Of a DNA stretch of 6,045 bases, positions 5,149 to 6,045 are shown one piece after another (position 1 is the stretch's first letter; each line of letters begins with the position of its first letter). The notes under the pieces were generated by a model, which was given only the letters and a program-made list of their open reading frames with translations, had not been told where the DNA came from and did not search any database. A program made the translations under genes and the position numbers. The stretch comes from Hyphomicrobiales bacterium (GTDB lineage: Bacteria > Pseudomonadota > Alphaproteobacteria > Rhizobiales > S144-23): contig WGBL01000061.1 of NCBI GenBank assembly GCA_015494375.1, positions 1 through 6,045 of the forward strand. The letters run 5' to 3'.

Positions 5149-5821
5149 GGTGATGCTTCTTGGCGAGATTGCCGTCGGCAAGACGTCGCTCGTGCGCCGG
5201 CTCGTGCACAACACGTTCGAACACAATTACAAGGCGACCGTCGGGGTCGATATCTATGAGTACCGCGTCGCGCCCGAGGGCTTGGGACTTGCACCTTCCC
5301 GGCAGATGAGCGAGACCGGCGGGGCGAGCGAATGTAGCGGGGTGAGCGAAACCAGTGGGGCGAGCCAGGGCGGCGAAGCGAGTGAGGGCGGCGAGAGAGC
5401 CGAGGCCAGAGCAGCGCCCGTGCCGCGCTCAGCGCCCGCGCCATCCGAGAGCCCGGCGAGCGGCGGTCTCCGGCTCATCATCTGGGATACCGACGGCGAC
5501 TTCGGCGAGGCGATCTTCAGTCATGTCTATTGTCGGGGGGCGGCCGCGGCGCTCGTGATCGCCGATCTTTCGCGGCCCGAGACCTGGCCCTCGCTCGGCA
5601 CCCTGGCGAAGGGATTTGCCAGCCATTTTCCCGGACGCCCCTATGAGCTCGTCATGAACAAGCACGATCTCGCCCCCCAAGTTGCGGAAGAGGATTTGGC
5701 CGAACAGGGCGGTGTTTCCGGGCTTGGCCAAAGCGTGCTGCTGACGAGCGCCAAGACGGGCGATGGTGTCGAGCGGGCGTTTGTGGCGCTCGCCCGCAAG
5801 ATCGTCCGCCGCGGCCTGTGA
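5123..5821 (+). CDS. Rab-like small GTPase with interswitch insert and altered G3 motif
   Basis: A 232-residue cytosolic Ras-superfamily GTPase. All five G motifs are visible: P-loop GEIAVGKTS (14-22); switch I YKATVGVD with Thr39; G3 WDTDGD (121-126); G4 NKHD (179-182); G5 TSAK (208-211). YCRGA (136-140) after switch II is typical of Rab-like proteins. There is no C-terminal prenylation cysteine. Two oddities stand out. The catalytic Gln of Ras-type G3 (DTAGQ) is Asp126 and the Ala is Asp124, so intrinsic hydrolysis may be slow. Between strand two (42-49) and strand three (116-121), normally a tight hairpin, lie about 66 low-complexity residues. The start at ATG 5123 overlaps the OmpA-family gene by 26 bases, with AAAGAG six bases before it. 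This arrangement implies translational coupling and a working partnership with the membrane protein. The broad identification is firm; the subfamily (Rup- or Mgl-type prokaryotic lineage) is not settled. Confidence 0.93.
   Translation: MSTTGPSRKVMLLGEIAVGKTSLVRRLVHNTFEHNYKATVGVDIYEYRVAPEGLGLAPSRQMSETGGASECSGVSETSGASQGGEASEGGERAEARAAPVPRSAPAPSESPASGGLRLIIWDTDGDFGEAIFSHVYCRGAAAALVIADLSRPETWPSLGTLAKGFASHFPGRPYELVMNKHDLAPQVAEEDLAEQGGVSGLGQSVLLTSAKTGDGVERAFVALARKIVRRGL
5306..5395 (+). repeat. 36-bp coding tandem repeat in the GTPase insert
   Basis: Unit one (5306-5341) encodes MSETGGASECSG, unit two (5342-5377) VSETSGASQGGE, and a partial third (from 5378) ASEGGE. The units keep frame and differ by substitutions, so the duplication is not brand new. 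They build the Ser/Gly/Glu half of the insert; the rest (about 93-115) is Ala/Pro/Arg-rich. Confidence 0.8.
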
Positions 5822-5841
5822 CTTTCGGGAGCGATGCCGCA

Positions 5842-6045
5842 ATGCGTGAGCGTGGGCGTGAGCCCGAGCATGAGGAGCGCAAGAGAGCGCACAAGAGCGG
5901 GCGCGCTTGTGGGGCTGGGCGCGCACGCGCGGACGGGAGCGCCGAGACAATCGCGGATACCGAGCTTGCGCTTGAGCGCCGCCTGGGGCCAGAGCGCGCG
6001 GCCGAGCTGCTGCTCGCCCGCGGGGCGCTTTCGCTCGTCTGGCTC
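5842..6045 (+). CDS. Unknown protein, 3' partial, fourth gene of the operon
   Basis: The frame is open to the right edge; 68 residues are visible from ATG 5842, which has GGGAG ten bases upstream. An in-frame GTG at 5818 overlaps the GTPase stop by 4 bases and is an alternative start adding eight residues. The first 35 or so residues are low complexity and rich in Arg, Glu, Gly and Ala. From about residue 37 a more ordered helical stretch begins (ETIADTELALERRLGPERAA, then a Leu/Ala-rich run ending LSLVWL at the edge). I do not recognise the family. Its tight spacing behind the GTPase suggests the same operon and perhaps a regulator or effector of the GTPase. The other two plus frames here give only Arg/Ser-rich noise. 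Confidence 0.5.
   Translation, partial: MRERGREPEHEERKRAHKSGRACGAGRARADGSAETIADTELALERRLGPERAAELLLARGALSLVWL

Noticed and set aside
3984..5226. Long minus-strand open frames (273 and 303 residues)
   Set aside because: They are antisense shadows of the OmpA-family gene. High GC at third positions suppresses stops on the opposite strand; the products are Ser/Ala/Arg-rich noise.
5123..5821. Era/Der/FeoB-type bacterial GTPase
   Set aside because: WDT in G3, YCRGA after switch II and the single compact domain are Rab-like; there is no KH domain, second G domain or membrane part.
1..6045. tRNA genes, insertion sequences or attachment sites
   Set aside because: I saw no cloverleaf with a recognisable T-loop, no transposase-like product and no terminal inverted repeats flanked by target duplications.

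Overview
This is a GC-rich stretch with strongly GC-biased third codon positions. It looks like an alphaproteobacterial chromosome, perhaps Hyphomicrobiales, but that rests on base composition and protein style only; there is no rRNA or taxonomic marker. All six genes I support are on the + strand, and both edges cut through a gene.

Left part. Positions 2-748 hold the C-terminal part of a protein with a substrate-binding (PBP-like) domain of the kind found in HTH/molybdate-type regulators. A surface loop of this domain carries a long low-complexity insert that includes five collagen-like Gly-X-Y triplets. About 700 bases without a convincing gene follow, containing hairpins and a possible minus-strand small-RNA/terminator structure. 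Next comes a small, secreted, very basic LprI-like (DUF1311) protein (1455-1808) with a good Shine-Dalgarno. A perfect 13-bp GC hairpin with a T-run (1917-1958) closes that unit.

Right part. After a 630-base non-coding stretch with an imperfect 36/37-bp tandem repeat comes a tightly packed operon: a 106-aa coiled-coil protein (2442-2762), a 794-aa membrane-anchored OmpA-domain protein (2764-5148), a 232-aa Rab-like small GTPase (5123-5821), and the start of a further unknown protein (about 5842 to the right edge). Spacings are 1 nt, a 26-nt overlap, and about 20 nt (or a 4-nt overlap if a GTG start is used).

This operon is the most interesting part. The large protein appears to have a cytosolic half with a longin/roadblock-like segment (a fold that binds small GTPases in other systems), one transmembrane helix, a periplasmic BON-like segment, a long coiled coil with 11-residue repeats, and a C-terminal peptidoglycan-binding OmpA domain with the key Asp and Arg present. 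The small upstream protein shares an LLFG-helix motif with its N-terminus. The simplest model is a GTPase-controlled device at the inner membrane that is physically tied to the cell wall. The GTPase has an altered G3 motif (DTDGD, no catalytic Gln) and a 66-residue repeat-rich insert between its switch regions. Domain identities come from reading motifs, and the joint function is inferred.

A recurring theme is short tandem duplications: inside coding loops (95-139, 209-244, 5306-5395), across two stop codons (738-765, 1801-1818), and at the start of the operon (2402-2442), where the duplication junction forms the Shine-Dalgarno.
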